NCBI GenBank assembly: GCA_023381695.1
Contig: JAMCQP010000080.1
Coordinates: 1 to 64,000, forward strand
Direction: 5' to 3'
DNA from: Bacillota bacterium
Lineage (GTDB): Bacteria > Bacillota > UBA5301 > JAMCQP01
DNA: 64,000 nt
The notes under the pieces were generated by a model that made no database searches, had not been told where the DNA came from, and saw nothing but the letters and a program-made list of their open reading frames with translations. Made by a program: the position numbers and the translations under genes. Shown here one piece after another: positions 45,595 through 53,364 of this stretch; positions within the stretch are counted from its first letter, which is position 1, and each line of letters opens with the position of its first letter.

Positions 45595-48500
45595 TTGAGC
45601 AAGCAGGCATGGACCCCATGGCACAAAGTGGTTAAGCTTCGCGAGGATCTGAAGTCGGGAGAACTATCGCTGGCGGCTTTTGCGGCGGATCTTTATGAGG
45701 TGGCGATAGGAAAGGCCCGTCCTGTTTATCGGGACCCGAAGGAGTTTTTTGCGCTCACCTACCCCACATATAACCTTCGTGAACTTGCTAAAGATGTTGT
45801 CCTGCGTCTGGCGGGGAAGAACGAGAAGGCCGTTCGCCAGCTCGAACTTACTTATGGTGGCGGCAAGACGCACACCTTGATTACCCTCTTCCATCTGGTG
45901 AGCGACCCGGCAAACCTCCCGGATCTGCCTGCCGTGCGGGAGTTTACGAACCACATGGGAATGAATCCACCCAGGGCGCGGGTAGCCGTCTTGCCATTCG
46001 ACAAATTGGACGTGGAGAAGGGGATGGAGGTTCGGGGACCCGGGGGTGAAACCAGGTGGCTCAAAAATCCCTGGAGCGTCATGGCTTTCCAGCTTGCCGG
46101 CGCGGAAGGACTGAAGCTGTTGCACGCCGATGGTATGGAAGCGGAACGCGACAGTTCCCCGGCGGAAAATCTCCTGGCGGAACTGCTGGCGCTTCCCGGG
46201 AAAGAGGGCCTGTCCACCTTGATTCTCATCGATGAGGTCCTCATGTACGCCCGCGAGAAGATCGGCCTTGACCCTTCATGGCGGGGCAGAATTGTCAACT
46301 TCTTCCAGTGCCTGACCCAGGCGGCGACCAAGGTGGATCGGTGCGCCATTGTGGCTTCCCTGCTGGCGACGGATCCCGCCAAAAGCGATACTCTCGGCAA
46401 GGAACTCACCCAGGAGCTTTACGCCATCTTCCGGCGCGAACGCGAGGAGAGCGTCCAGCCCGTCCTCAAGGAGGATGTGGCGGAGGTCCTGCGCCGGCGT
46501 TTCTTTACGCCGGACTCCATCCGGGATCGGGAAGCGTTTCGTTTCCATGTGATGGCGGCGCTCCAGGGCATCACCGAGCTTGATGAGCAAACGAAAAAGG
46601 ATGGGAAGGCGGCCGAGGAGCGGTATCTGAAAAGCTATCCTTTCCATCCCGATCTCACCGAGGTCCTGTACACCAAGTGGACCAATCTCGAAGGGTTTCA
46701 ACGCACGCGGGGCGTGCTCAGAACCTTTGCCCTGGCCCTGCGCGACGCGGAAAAATGGGACGACAGCCCCCTGATTGCCGCCAATATTTTCCTGACGGAA
46801 CCCGGCAAAGCCGACGTCTCCGAGGCGGCCAGGGAGCTGACCACCATCGCGGCGGCCGAGGAATACGAGGGCAAGAGACAGGAATGGACAGGGATTCTGG
46901 AGGGGGAGTTGGAGAAGGGCCGGGAGATACAGCAGGATTTCTCCGGCCTCAGACACCGTGAGGTGGAGCAGGCGGTATTCGCCACCTTCCTCCACTCCCA
47001 GCCAATCGGCCAAAAAGCGCTGACCCGTGACCTTTTGCTGCTCCTGGGGCACACCCGGCCGGACAAGATCGAACTGGAGAAGGCTCTCTTTCGCTGGACC
47101 GAGGTTTCCTGGTTTCTGGACGAGGGCGCCATCAATGATGCCGAACAGGGGCCGGAGGGAAAGAGGCAGATCCCCAGATCCTGGCGGCTGGGATCCAAAC
47201 CCAACCTCCGGCAGATGCACCACGACGCCTGTCTTCGGATCTCTCCCGATGTGGTGGAGGCGAGGCTGATCGACGAAATTGTCCGGCTGAAGAGTCTGAC
47301 GGCGGGTGCGTCAGCCATTGGCGCTAAGGTTCACAACCTGCCGGACCGGCCGAGGGACATTGAAGACGACGGCGAGTTCCACTATGCGGTGTTGAAGCCA
47401 AAGGCCGCATCAGATGTTGATAAGCCGAGCCCGGAAGCCAGGAGATCTATAGAAGAGACCACGGCGCCGGATCGGCCCCGGGTGTACCGCAATGCAGTGG
47501 TCCTGGCGGTGCCGTCCACCGATGGCCTGGAGGCGGCGCGAACCCGCATCCGCGAGTATCTCGGCTGGGAGGAAGTTCAATCCCAACTCAGTACTCAGCA
47601 GGTTGATCCCATCCGCGATGCCATGTTAAAAGCAAACCTGGAGAGCGCCAGAAAGAAGATTCCCGAAGCGATTCAACAGGCATACTGCATCGTGGTCACG
47701 GTTTCAGACAAAAACGAGGTTCAGGCCTTCAAGATCGTGGTTGGCGGCGAGCCCCTGATCAATCTGATCAAGGCGGACAGCCGTTCGAGGATTCAGGAGA
47801 GCGCCGTAAGCGCCGAGGCCCTGCTTCCCGGCGGGCCCTATGATCTGTGGCGCCAGGGCGAAACATCGCGACGTTTGAAAGACCTGGTGGGGGCGTTCGC
47901 CCAGTTCCCGCACCTCCCCAAGATGCTCAATCGCAAGGCGATTCTGGACACTCTGGTGGGTGGATGCGTGGAGGGAATGTTTGTGCTTCTCCAGACGCGG
48001 CCGGACCGCTCGACGAAAACCTTTTGGCGCGAGGATCCCGACGAATCCGCGCTAAGGGATCCCGGCCTCGAAGTGGTTCTTCCGGAGGCGGCCGCACTCA
48101 GCGAGCTATCTCCTGCTTTACTGGTTCCGGGGGCGCTTCCGGGGCTCTGGGAGACCCTGGAAATCACCGTGAAGGTTTTGTACGATTACTTCTCCGGTGG
48201 CCGTGTCGTCAAGATCCAAAGGCAAGGTTACGAAGAGCCGGTAGCCATCCCAGAGGCCGGGCGGGCAGTAGTCGAAACAGCGCTTCGCGCGGCCGTCAAA
48301 GATGGAAAACTCTGGTTGACCTCCGGCCCCGCGAGCATTTTCGCCGAAGAGATTCCCGCGGGACTCCTGGCTGACGATGCGCGTTTACAGGCGCCTCCGC
48401 GTCCAGTACCGGTGCTGGACATTCTGCCTGGCAATCTTTCGGAAGCCTGGGGCGAGGAGACGACCACTGCTCTGGCAATTTCCGCCGCGCTTTCCAGGAA

Positions 48501-48903
48501 GGCCGGCCAGACGCTTCCGTGGGCAACCGTGCATGAGGCCATCGATGGCGCTCTGCGGGGAAGGTTGCTGGAACGCACGCTGGATTCCGGACCCTGGCCC
48601 TGTAACTACCCGGAAGCGCGAAATGTCAAGCTACGCTTGCCTGTCGCACAACCACCAGGCCCCGGCCCGCAACCGCCGCCGGTGGCCCAGCCGGGGGCGC
48701 TTGTGGCTGAGGCCGAACTGCGTACCAGCCAGATCCAGGACCTGGCTGATCAGATTCCTCATATCACCAGGGCGGCAGTCGGCCTAGACTTGAAAATCCG
48801 CCTTCGAGTGGAACTTGGCGGGTTGGCGCAACCTGCGGAAGATGTGGTGGCCAAGATTAACGATCTGCTTCGGGAGATCTCCGAAGATCTTAGACTTCGG
48901 TAA
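45595..48903 (+). CDS. DUF499/COG1483-type AAA+ ATPase, Hma-type
   Basis: About 1,102 residues from TTG 45595, eight bases after GGGGGGCGAGAAG; ATG 45553 is a longer alternative lacking a ribosome site. The P-loop is TYGGGKTHTL (Lys91) and Walker B is LILIDEV (Asp213-Glu214). Large helical regions and a Pro-rich hinge (PPGPGPQPPPVAQPG) precede a compact C-terminal domain. Such ATPases are found next to DUF1156 methylases and SNF2 helicases in defence islands; the biochemical role is unknown. It is the last gene of the operon. Confidence 0.88.
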   Translation: MSKQAWTPWHKVVKLREDLKSGELSLAAFAADLYEVAIGKARPVYRDPKEFFALTYPTYNLRELAKDVVLRLAGKNEKAVRQLELTYGGGKTHTLITLFHLVSDPANLPDLPAVREFTNHMGMNPPRARVAVLPFDKLDVEKGMEVRGPGGETRWLKNPWSVMAFQLAGAEGLKLLHADGMEAERDSSPAENLLAELLALPGKEGLSTLILIDEVLMYAREKIGLDPSWRGRIVNFFQCLTQAATKVDRCAIVASLLATDPAKSDTLGKELTQELYAIFRREREESVQPVLKEDVAEVLRRRFFTPDSIRDREAFRFHVMAALQGITELDEQTKKDGKAAEERYLKSYPFHPDLTEVLYTKWTNLEGFQRTRGVLRTFALALRDAEKWDDSPLIAANIFLTEPGKADVSEAARELTTIAAAEEYEGKRQEWTGILEGELEKGREIQQDFSGLRHREVEQAVFATFLHSQPIGQKALTRDLLLLLGHTRPDKIELEKALFRWTEVSWFLDEGAINDAEQGPEGKRQIPRSWRLGSKPNLRQMHHDACLRISPDVVEARLIDEIVRLKSLTAGASAIGAKVHNLPDRPRDIEDDGEFHYAVLKPKAASDVDKPSPEARRSIEETTAPDRPRVYRNAVVLAVPSTDGLEAARTRIREYLGWEEVQSQLSTQQVDPIRDAMLKANLESARKKIPEAIQQAYCIVVTVSDKNEVQAFKIVVGGEPLINLIKADSRSRIQESAVSAEALLPGGPYDLWRQGETSRRLKDLVGAFAQFPHLPKMLNRKAILDTLVGGCVEGMFVLLQTRPDRSTKTFWREDPDESALRDPGLEVVLPEAAALSELSPALLVPGALPGLWETLEITVKVLYDYFSGGRVVKIQRQGYEEPVAIPEAGRAVVETALRAAVKDGKLWLTSGPASIFAEEIPAGLLADDARLQAPPRPVPVLDILPGNLSEAWGEETTTALAISAALSRKAGQTLPWATVHEAIDGALRGRLLERTLDSGPWPCNYPEARNVKLRLPVAQPPGPGPQPPPVAQPGALVAEAELRTSQIQDLADQIPHITRAAVGLDLKIRLRVELGGLAQPAEDVVAKINDLLREISEDLRLR

Positions 48904-49027
48904 TGCTTAAAATCACGCTGCGCTGAGAAGATTTTAGTGATGGCAAGGTAGAAAGAGCCCGAGTATTAGACGGACCCCGGGCAGGGTAGGGGAAGACATT
49001 TTATAGGCAATTTTTGGCGGACGGCGT

Positions 49028-49057
49028 GTTTCAGGAAAGGCTGTTTCAGGAAAGGCT
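49028..49057 (+). repeat. Tandem 15-bp duplication
   Basis: GTTTCAGGAAAGGCT occurs twice head to tail (49028-49042, 49043-49057) in the gap after the ATPase gene. No gene depends on it visibly. Confidence 0.8.
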
Positions 49058-49060
49058 TTT

Positions 49061-49156
49061 GTGATTTATGGCGACTATCTGCCATTCAGATGGGACATGA
49101 TATCGTTTGAGGCCAAAGAGATCCTGCGGACGGCAAGAGGAGTGGCAGAGGAGTGA
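49061..49156 (+). pseudogene. Short C-terminal-like coding remnant
   Basis: A 31-codon frame (IYGDYLPFRWDMISFEAKEI, then LRTARGVAEE and stop) has protein-like composition but no ribosome site. It ends just before the ferritin-like gene. Family not recognised. The rest of 48904-49160 shows nothing else. Confidence 0.25.
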
Positions 49157-49163
49157 ATGAAGT

Positions 49164-49622
49164 CTGGACAGAGAAAGCCTGATCAGGAAACTGGACTGGT
49201 TTTACAGCCTGGAGCTCAGCCAGGTTGACCTGTACATCGCCCAGAGCCAGGGGGTTGAAGATATCTATCTCTCGCGGGCCTTGCAAAGGGTTGCCATGAT
49301 TGAGCAACAGCATGTGGATAATATCGCCGGCAAGATCCGTGACCTGGGGAAAGAGCCGACCAGACTCGGCGACGTGCTGGCTCCTTTTCTCGGGGAACTG
49401 GCCGGTAAGGCCAGTGCTTTAGCTGGCCCGCAAGGGCTTTTGTGGCTGGATATCCGGCTCGAAGAAAAAGCCATGACGGATTACAAGCAATTCCTTCTTA
49501 AAGCAGGCGGGGAGGAAGGAACGTTGGACATTCTTTGGAACAACCTGATCGACGAGGACTTACACGCCGCCTGGCTTGCAAATAAGCTCAAGGATCTGCA
49601 AGCTCTCACCCCCAAACATTAA
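49164..49622 (+). CDS. Ferritin-like domain protein (copy 2), apparent CTG start
   Basis: A paralogue of the protein at 18810-19268, alignable along its whole length (YSLELSQVDLY, MIEQQHVDNIAGKIRDLG, LEEKAMTDYKQFLLKAGGEEG, LIDEDLHAAW). The frame is open only from 49161 because TGA precedes it. The codon matching the TTG start of copy 1 is CTG at 49164, with AGGAG about ten bases upstream, giving exactly 152 residues in both. Either CTG initiates or translation begins at an internal start and truncates helix 1. The putative metal-ligand Glu/His pattern is conserved. Confidence 0.7.
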   Translation: MDRESLIRKLDWFYSLELSQVDLYIAQSQGVEDIYLSRALQRVAMIEQQHVDNIAGKIRDLGKEPTRLGDVLAPFLGELAGKASALAGPQGLLWLDIRLEEKAMTDYKQFLLKAGGEEGTLDILWNNLIDEDLHAAWLANKLKDLQALTPKH

Positions 49623-49713
49623 TTTTCGAGTACGCAAGGATCTCCTCCGGCGGCCCAAGGACCAGAAATTGGGCTATTTTTATTTATGCCTGACATAGGT
49701 TTGCAAGGCATTT

Positions 49714-49749
49714 GGCAAAGGATTCCGGATGCCTAAAATCGAACTAAAT
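49714..49749 (+). repeat. Short dispersed repeat, copy B
   Basis: GGCAAAGGATTCCGGATGCC followed by TAAAATCGAACTAAAT resembles 36161-36195. TTTGCAA/TTGGCAAA strings flank both copies. Confidence 0.6.
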
Positions 49750-49812
49750 TAAGTAATTGTGCGCCGTGTTAAAGCAGGAGGAGAGTCCTGATTATGGTGG
49801 ATGCGATAGTGA

Positions 49813-50238
49813 ATGTCCGCGGACAAACAGGGTTTGTGGGCCGGCTTATCCAGGTTTGTGATGCTCTTGGTGCTGATCCAGGCGGTCCGTGCCGGAGTCG
49901 GGGGAGTGTTCTTGTACTTTTCCAGGCCTTTGGAAAGGGTGATGCTTTTCTCCTCGCTCAACACAATTTCTTTGCGCGCTGGTTCGAAACCATCCGGATT
50001 TTGCCAGCGGACTCATTACCTGGTTGCTGGTGTCGATCCTGTTTGGACTGTGGCATTTAGGATATGCAGACGCCTGATCCAACTGCCCGATCCCAAAACG
50101 CTGCAACTGGTTCCTTTGCTTGGTAGAAACGTGCTGCTGTCCACAATAGATGGTTAAATCGTCGGACTTGCCCGCTGGCGAACGGGAAAAGTGTTCGGCC
50201 CTTTCCTGATCCATGCAGTCTTGAATATGTTGGGATAG
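49813..50238 (+). pseudogene. Decayed CPBP-family membrane protease
   Basis: Three pieces in different frames match a CPBP protease in order. From ATG 49813: GLSRFVMLLVLIQAVRAGVGG, an N-terminal helix. Around 50008-50077: LITWLLVSILFGLWHLGYADA, the conserved FGLWHLG helix. At 50161-50238: FGPFLIHAVLNMLG, the HxxxN helix, then TAG. The EExxxR region is missing. Deletions and frameshifts make it non-functional. In 49623-50433 I see otherwise only a dispersed repeat and an 11-codon frame at ~50346 with a good ribosome site. Confidence 0.65.
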
Positions 50239-50433
50239 ATTCTGAGGAAGTTCCTTATATAACCAGGCTGTTGGCCGTTGCATAAGTTTAATGAGATTAG
50301 CAGGGCTTGCTTTGGGTCATTAAAAAAGACGGGAGGGGGATAATTATGTTCGCCAAGAACTTGCTGCCAAAGAGGAGTTAGCCTCTGACGGTGGAATATT
50401 TTACTAACTCCCATGGATGGAGGATGTGTAACC

Positions 50434-51696
50434 ATGATCTCTCTTATCGAGGCATTGAATTTTCGTGGTTTGAGATATGTTAGCCAGCCTTTGGGCCCGT
50501 TCCATGTTCTCGTGGGACCGAATGCCAGCGGCAAGACCACGTTTCTGGATGTCGTGGCTTTCATTGGGCGGTTGGTATCGGATGGTCCTGCTGATGCCGT
50601 GAACGAGCGGACTCGAAATTTTGAGGATCTTGTCTGGCGTCGCTCTGGCAGAAGAATTGAGCTTGCCATCGAGGCAAGGATCCCGGAAGCGCGTCGCGCC
50701 CTTTTGGGCAAGCCAAATTTCACTACTGTGCGGTATGAGGTGGCTGTTGGACTTGACCCCAAGACAGACGAAATAGCGATTCTGGCTGAGAAGGTCTTGC
50801 TTAAAATTACGAAGCAAGAGCACAACTTGGAGAGAACCCTTTTTCCCATGGAAGTCACCCCACCAGAAACGATACTGGCTTCCCAGAAGAGGGGAGGTGG
50901 CATCCGTACCATAATCAACAAAGTGCCCAATGGCAATGACAACTTCTATTCTGAAGTGCATGAAGCATCCGGAAAGGGCTGGGCGCCAGCGTTTAAATTT
51001 GGGCCTCATAAATCTGCTCTTGGCAATTTGCCTGGAGATGAATCAAAGTTTCCCGTGGCAACCTGGTTAAAGAGCTTGCTCACCGAGGGGGTGCAACAAT
51101 TTGTTCTTAACAGCATGTTGATTCGCAAGGCAAGCCCACCCGGCCAGGGACGGGGTTTTAAACCCGATGGTTCGAACCTGCCGTGGGTGATTGAAGGACT
51201 TCAGAAAAGGGATTACGACCGTTACCGGGAATGGATTGCCCATTTGCAAACCGCGCTTCCCGATCTGGAGGATGTTCGGACAGTCGAACGGGCCGATGAC
51301 AAGCACCGTTATCTGGTGATCTGTTATCGCGGCGACCTGGAGGTGCCTTCCTGGGTGGCGTCGGATGGCACCCTGCGCTTGTTGGCGCTGACTCTTCCCG
51401 CGTACCTGTCCGATTTCCATGGGGTTTACCTGATTGAAGAACCGGAAAACGGCATCCACCCCCGCGCCGTGGAGACGATGTTCCAGTCGCTTTCGTCGGT
51501 CTATGACGCCCAGATTCTGCTGGCCACCCATTCGCCGGTTATCCTGAGCCTGGCTAATCCCGATCAGGTCCTCTGCTTTGCCAGGACGCCGGATGGGGCA
51601 ACCGATATTGTTCTAGGATCGGAGCATCCGGCGCTCAGGGATTGGAGAGGAGAGACCAACCTGGGCACGCTCTACGCTGCGGGGGTGCTGGGATGA
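50434..51696 (+). CDS. AAA_21/RecF-like ATPase (OLD-type family)
   Basis: ATG 50434 follows GGAGG at about ten bases. The 420-residue protein has Walker A VGPNASGKTTF (Lys34), an ABC-like middle region, Walker B VYLIEEPENGIHP (Glu335-336) and the H-loop LLATHSPVIL. Such stand-alone ATPases occur in defence operons with a TOPRIM-, DUF4276- or RloB-like partner overlapping their stop. Here an ATG overlaps the stop (ATGA), but the partner frame ends after 15 codons. Its role in anti-phage defence is inferred from position. Confidence 0.85.
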   Translation: MISLIEALNFRGLRYVSQPLGPFHVLVGPNASGKTTFLDVVAFIGRLVSDGPADAVNERTRNFEDLVWRRSGRRIELAIEARIPEARRALLGKPNFTTVRYEVAVGLDPKTDEIAILAEKVLLKITKQEHNLERTLFPMEVTPPETILASQKRGGGIRTIINKVPNGNDNFYSEVHEASGKGWAPAFKFGPHKSALGNLPGDESKFPVATWLKSLLTEGVQQFVLNSMLIRKASPPGQGRGFKPDGSNLPWVIEGLQKRDYDRYREWIAHLQTALPDLEDVRTVERADDKHRYLVICYRGDLEVPSWVASDGTLRLLALTLPAYLSDFHGVYLIEEPENGIHPRAVETMFQSLSSVYDAQILLATHSPVILSLANPDQVLCFARTPDGATDIVLGSEHPALRDWRGETNLGTLYAAGVLG

Positions 51697-51740
51697 GCGG
51701 GATGTCTGGTCCTCGGGGTGATCAATCCGCTAATAAATAA
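51693..51740 (+). pseudogene. Truncated partner gene of the ATPase
   Basis: ATG 51693 overlaps the ATPase stop by four bases and encodes MSGMSGPRGDQSANK before TAA. The coupled start suggests a real second cistron, of which all but the first few codons was deleted, leaving the operon terminator in place. Confidence 0.45.
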
Positions 51741-51767
51741 GATCTGCTCACATTGATTGGATCAGAC

Positions 51768-51794
51768 CCCCTGGTGCACAGGGGATTTTTATTT
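51768..51794 (+). terminator. Intrinsic terminator after the AAA ATPase gene
   Basis: CCCCTG-GTGCA-CAGGGG stem-loop followed by ATTTTTATTT. Confidence 0.8.
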
Positions 51795-51859
51795 GACGGA
51801 GAATCGGCGCTTGAACATTTTTTCCTCCGAGCAATGAGATACCCCGCCGGCCTATAGGC

Positions 51860-51885
51860 GATGTTGTACATAAAGTTACAACATC
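51860..51885. promoter_or_regulatory. Inverted repeat related to the XRE operators
   Basis: GATGTTGTA (51860-51868) and TACAACATC (51877-51885) form a perfect 9-bp inverted repeat. It contains the same GTTGTA/TACAAC hexamers as the palindrome in the promoter of the nearby XRE gene, so it may be a second binding site. Confidence 0.4.
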
Positions 51886-51897
51886 ATCTACGGTGCG

Positions 51898-51996
51898 GTA
51901 AGGCACAGTAAATACTCCGGTGAGTTCGAGGGCCATGAAGACCCCGAACAAGGAGTCGCCGAGAGCGTCGTCCATCTGCGCAAGGCGCTGGCGTAG
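51898..51996 (+). pseudogene. C-terminal remnant of a sugar phosphate isomerase/epimerase
   Basis: The frame reads GEFEGHEDPEQGVAESVVHL then RKALA and stop, a typical C-terminal end of xylose isomerase-like barrels (EGxEDPxxGVxxSxxYLxxxL). There is no start; only ~33 codons remain. A second such tail lies at 53197-53325. Confidence 0.5.
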
Positions 51997-52008
51997 CAGC
52001 GATCCTTC

Positions 52009-52395
52009 TCAGGTCTCTTCCTGGTTCTCTCGGTTTTCCCGTTGTTTTTTCCACAGGTCGGATTGGCGCCTGGCATCCTGGATGACCTTTTCTAAATGAT
52101 TGAGAAGGTCATCCGGGAGAGGTTCGTCATGCCCGGCTTTTCCGGAGGTGGCCCAGTCGGAAGGTTTTTCCGCCACTTTTTCCGTCAGGGGGGTACGGAT
52201 ATTCGTTCGCCCGAGAAGGTAGTCAACGGAGACCGCAAAGTAATCAGCCAGCCGCTTTAGAGTCTCCAGGCTCGGTTCGCGCTCTCCTTGTTCATAGAAC
52301 CCGTAGGCGCTGGTGGTTATGCCAAGATAATCCGCTACCTCTTTTTGGAGCAGTTTTCTTTCGGCCCGCAATTGTTTAAGTCTTTTCGCAAACAA
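52009..52395 (-). CDS. XRE-family transcriptional regulator
   Basis: A 128-residue protein starting at TTG with GGAGG eight bases upstream. The N-terminal HTH (RLKQLRAERKLLQKEVADYLGITTSAYGFYEQGEREPSLETLKRLADYF) is followed by VDYLLGRT and a charged C-terminal tail likely to mediate dimerisation. Its promoter contains a TACAAC-N5-GTTGTA palindrome, so it probably autorepresses. It is divergent from a second XRE gene about 80 bp away. Confidence 0.88.
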   Translation of the reverse strand: MFAKRLKQLRAERKLLQKEVADYLGITTSAYGFYEQGEREPSLETLKRLADYFAVSVDYLLGRTNIRTPLTEKVAEKPSDWATSGKAGHDEPLPDDLLNHLEKVIQDARRQSDLWKKQRENRENQEET

Positions 52396-52416
52396 TGTAA
52401 AGCCTCCTCACTCCCG

Positions 52417-52445
52417 ATTATACAACAATGAGTTGTACAATGAAA
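52417..52445 (-). promoter_or_regulatory. Promoter and operator of the minus-strand XRE gene
   Basis: On the minus strand: TTTCAT (-35, 52440-52445), 17 bp, TATAAT (-10, 52417-52422). The palindrome TACAAC-AATGA-GTTGTA (52421-52437) fills the spacer and overlaps the -10, a classical repressor position. Confidence 0.6.
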
Positions 52446-52473
52446 CATTAACAACAAAACGTTGAAAAAAACC

Positions 52474-52502
52474 TTGACAGCCAACCAAATGTTGGTTATA
52501 TT
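52474..52502 (+). promoter_or_regulatory. Promoter and operator of the plus-strand XRE gene
   Basis: TTGACA (52474-52479), 17 bp, TATATT (52497-52502). The inverted repeat AACCAA-ATG-TTGGTT (52483-52497) lies inside the spacer, suggesting a repressor with a different half-site from the divergent promoter. Confidence 0.65.
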
Positions 52503-52548
52503 GGAGATGCATAGGCAACATCATGTTCTTCATGAGGAGATGATCTTC

Positions 52549-52779
52549 TTGCGGCAACCGAGAAAAAACCTGATCCAGCTAAGAAAAGCTCGCGGTCTGA
52601 AGCAAAAGGATGTTGCGCGGGCGGTGGGGATTACTACCAGTTATTATGGGATGCTTGAACTTAACGCCCGGAATCCTTCTTTGGAACTGGCCATAAAAAT
52701 CAGCGAATTTTTCGGGGCAAAAGTTGAAGATATTTTTTTTGAGGAACAAGGCCACGTTTTGTTGTTGGTAATTGCCTAA
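52549..52779 (+). CDS. Small XRE-family regulator
   Basis: TTG 52549 is chosen: it lies nine bases after GAGGAG and downstream of the promoter, whereas longer in-frame starts fall on the -10 or have no ribosome site. The 76-residue protein is mostly an HTH (NLIQLRKARGLKQKDVARAVGITTSYYGMLELNARNPSLELAIKISEFFGAKVEDIFF), ending in a short hydrophobic tail. It resembles Cro/C-protein-like regulators of mobile or defence elements. No target gene is adjacent now. Confidence 0.8.
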   Translation: MRQPRKNLIQLRKARGLKQKDVARAVGITTSYYGMLELNARNPSLELAIKISEFFGAKVEDIFFEEQGHVLLLVIA

Positions 52780-52894
52780 AGGAGATAGGTTATAACTTAT
52801 CTACATTAATAATTTACAAAGGAATTATTTAACTTTATCAACCATTGGTACTGAGAGTCAGGAAATAAGTGGTCAGGAAAAATGCCCATCTAAC

Positions 52895-53110
52895 AGTACC
52901 ATATTCTACCTGGCCGGCGAGATTGTGGATCTCACCGGTATGACCGCCACGGTTTTGCACCCGATCAAGGACGAAGACATGGCCGTCGCCGTAGTCCGCT
53001 TTGCCACTGGCGCTCTGGGATACGTGGAGACAGGCTGGCATTCTCATCCCGGCTTCGGGGGTATTGAGGTCTACGGTTCCGAGGGGACGATGATCCACGA
53101 CTACGCCAAA
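52895..53110 (+). pseudogene. Gfo/Idh/MocA oxidoreductase fragment
   Basis: The frame reads YLAGEIVDLTGMTATV, DEDMAVAVVRFATGALGYVE and GFGGIEVYGSEGTMIHDY, the C-terminal domain of Gfo/Idh/MocA oxidoreductases. The Rossmann domain and the C-terminal end are missing. It lies upstream of two intact genes of the same family, so a third copy once existed. Confidence 0.65.
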
Positions 53111-53196
53111 CCACCATCAAGCCCATCGACGGGATCGGTTCCAGGCTGGTGCGGGCCAATATCGATTGAAAAACTGCCGCCTGCTGCCGGGTGGCT

Positions 53197-53325
53197 ATGG
53201 CCTTAAAGGAGATTGACTATCAGGGTGACTACTGTATTGAGTTCTGCGGGGCGGGTGATCCAGCTCCAGGGGCCTCCGGAGATATCAAGTATTGGAGATC
53301 CCTGTTGCTGGAAGCCGGTCTATAG
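53197..53325 (+). pseudogene. C-terminal remnant of a second sugar phosphate isomerase
   Basis: ALKEIDYQGDYCIEFCGAGD, PAPGASGDIKYWRSLLLEAG and stop: the last strand and helix of a xylose isomerase-like barrel. It follows the oxidoreductase fragment, the usual pairing in sugar or inositol operons. Region 52780-53364 holds only these two fragments. Confidence 0.55.
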
Positions 53326-53364
53326 AAATGGCTTGCTTTCCCAGGTTAAAGGAGGCCTAAGCTT

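Noticed and set aside
46276-47223. 315-codon minus-strand frame within the ATPase gene
   Set aside because: Antisense shadow; the ATPase Walker motifs are on the plus strand.
51748-51975. 75-codon minus-strand frame as a gene
   Set aside because: It has no ribosome site and overlaps a terminator and an inverted repeat; the plus strand encodes a recognisable epimerase tail.
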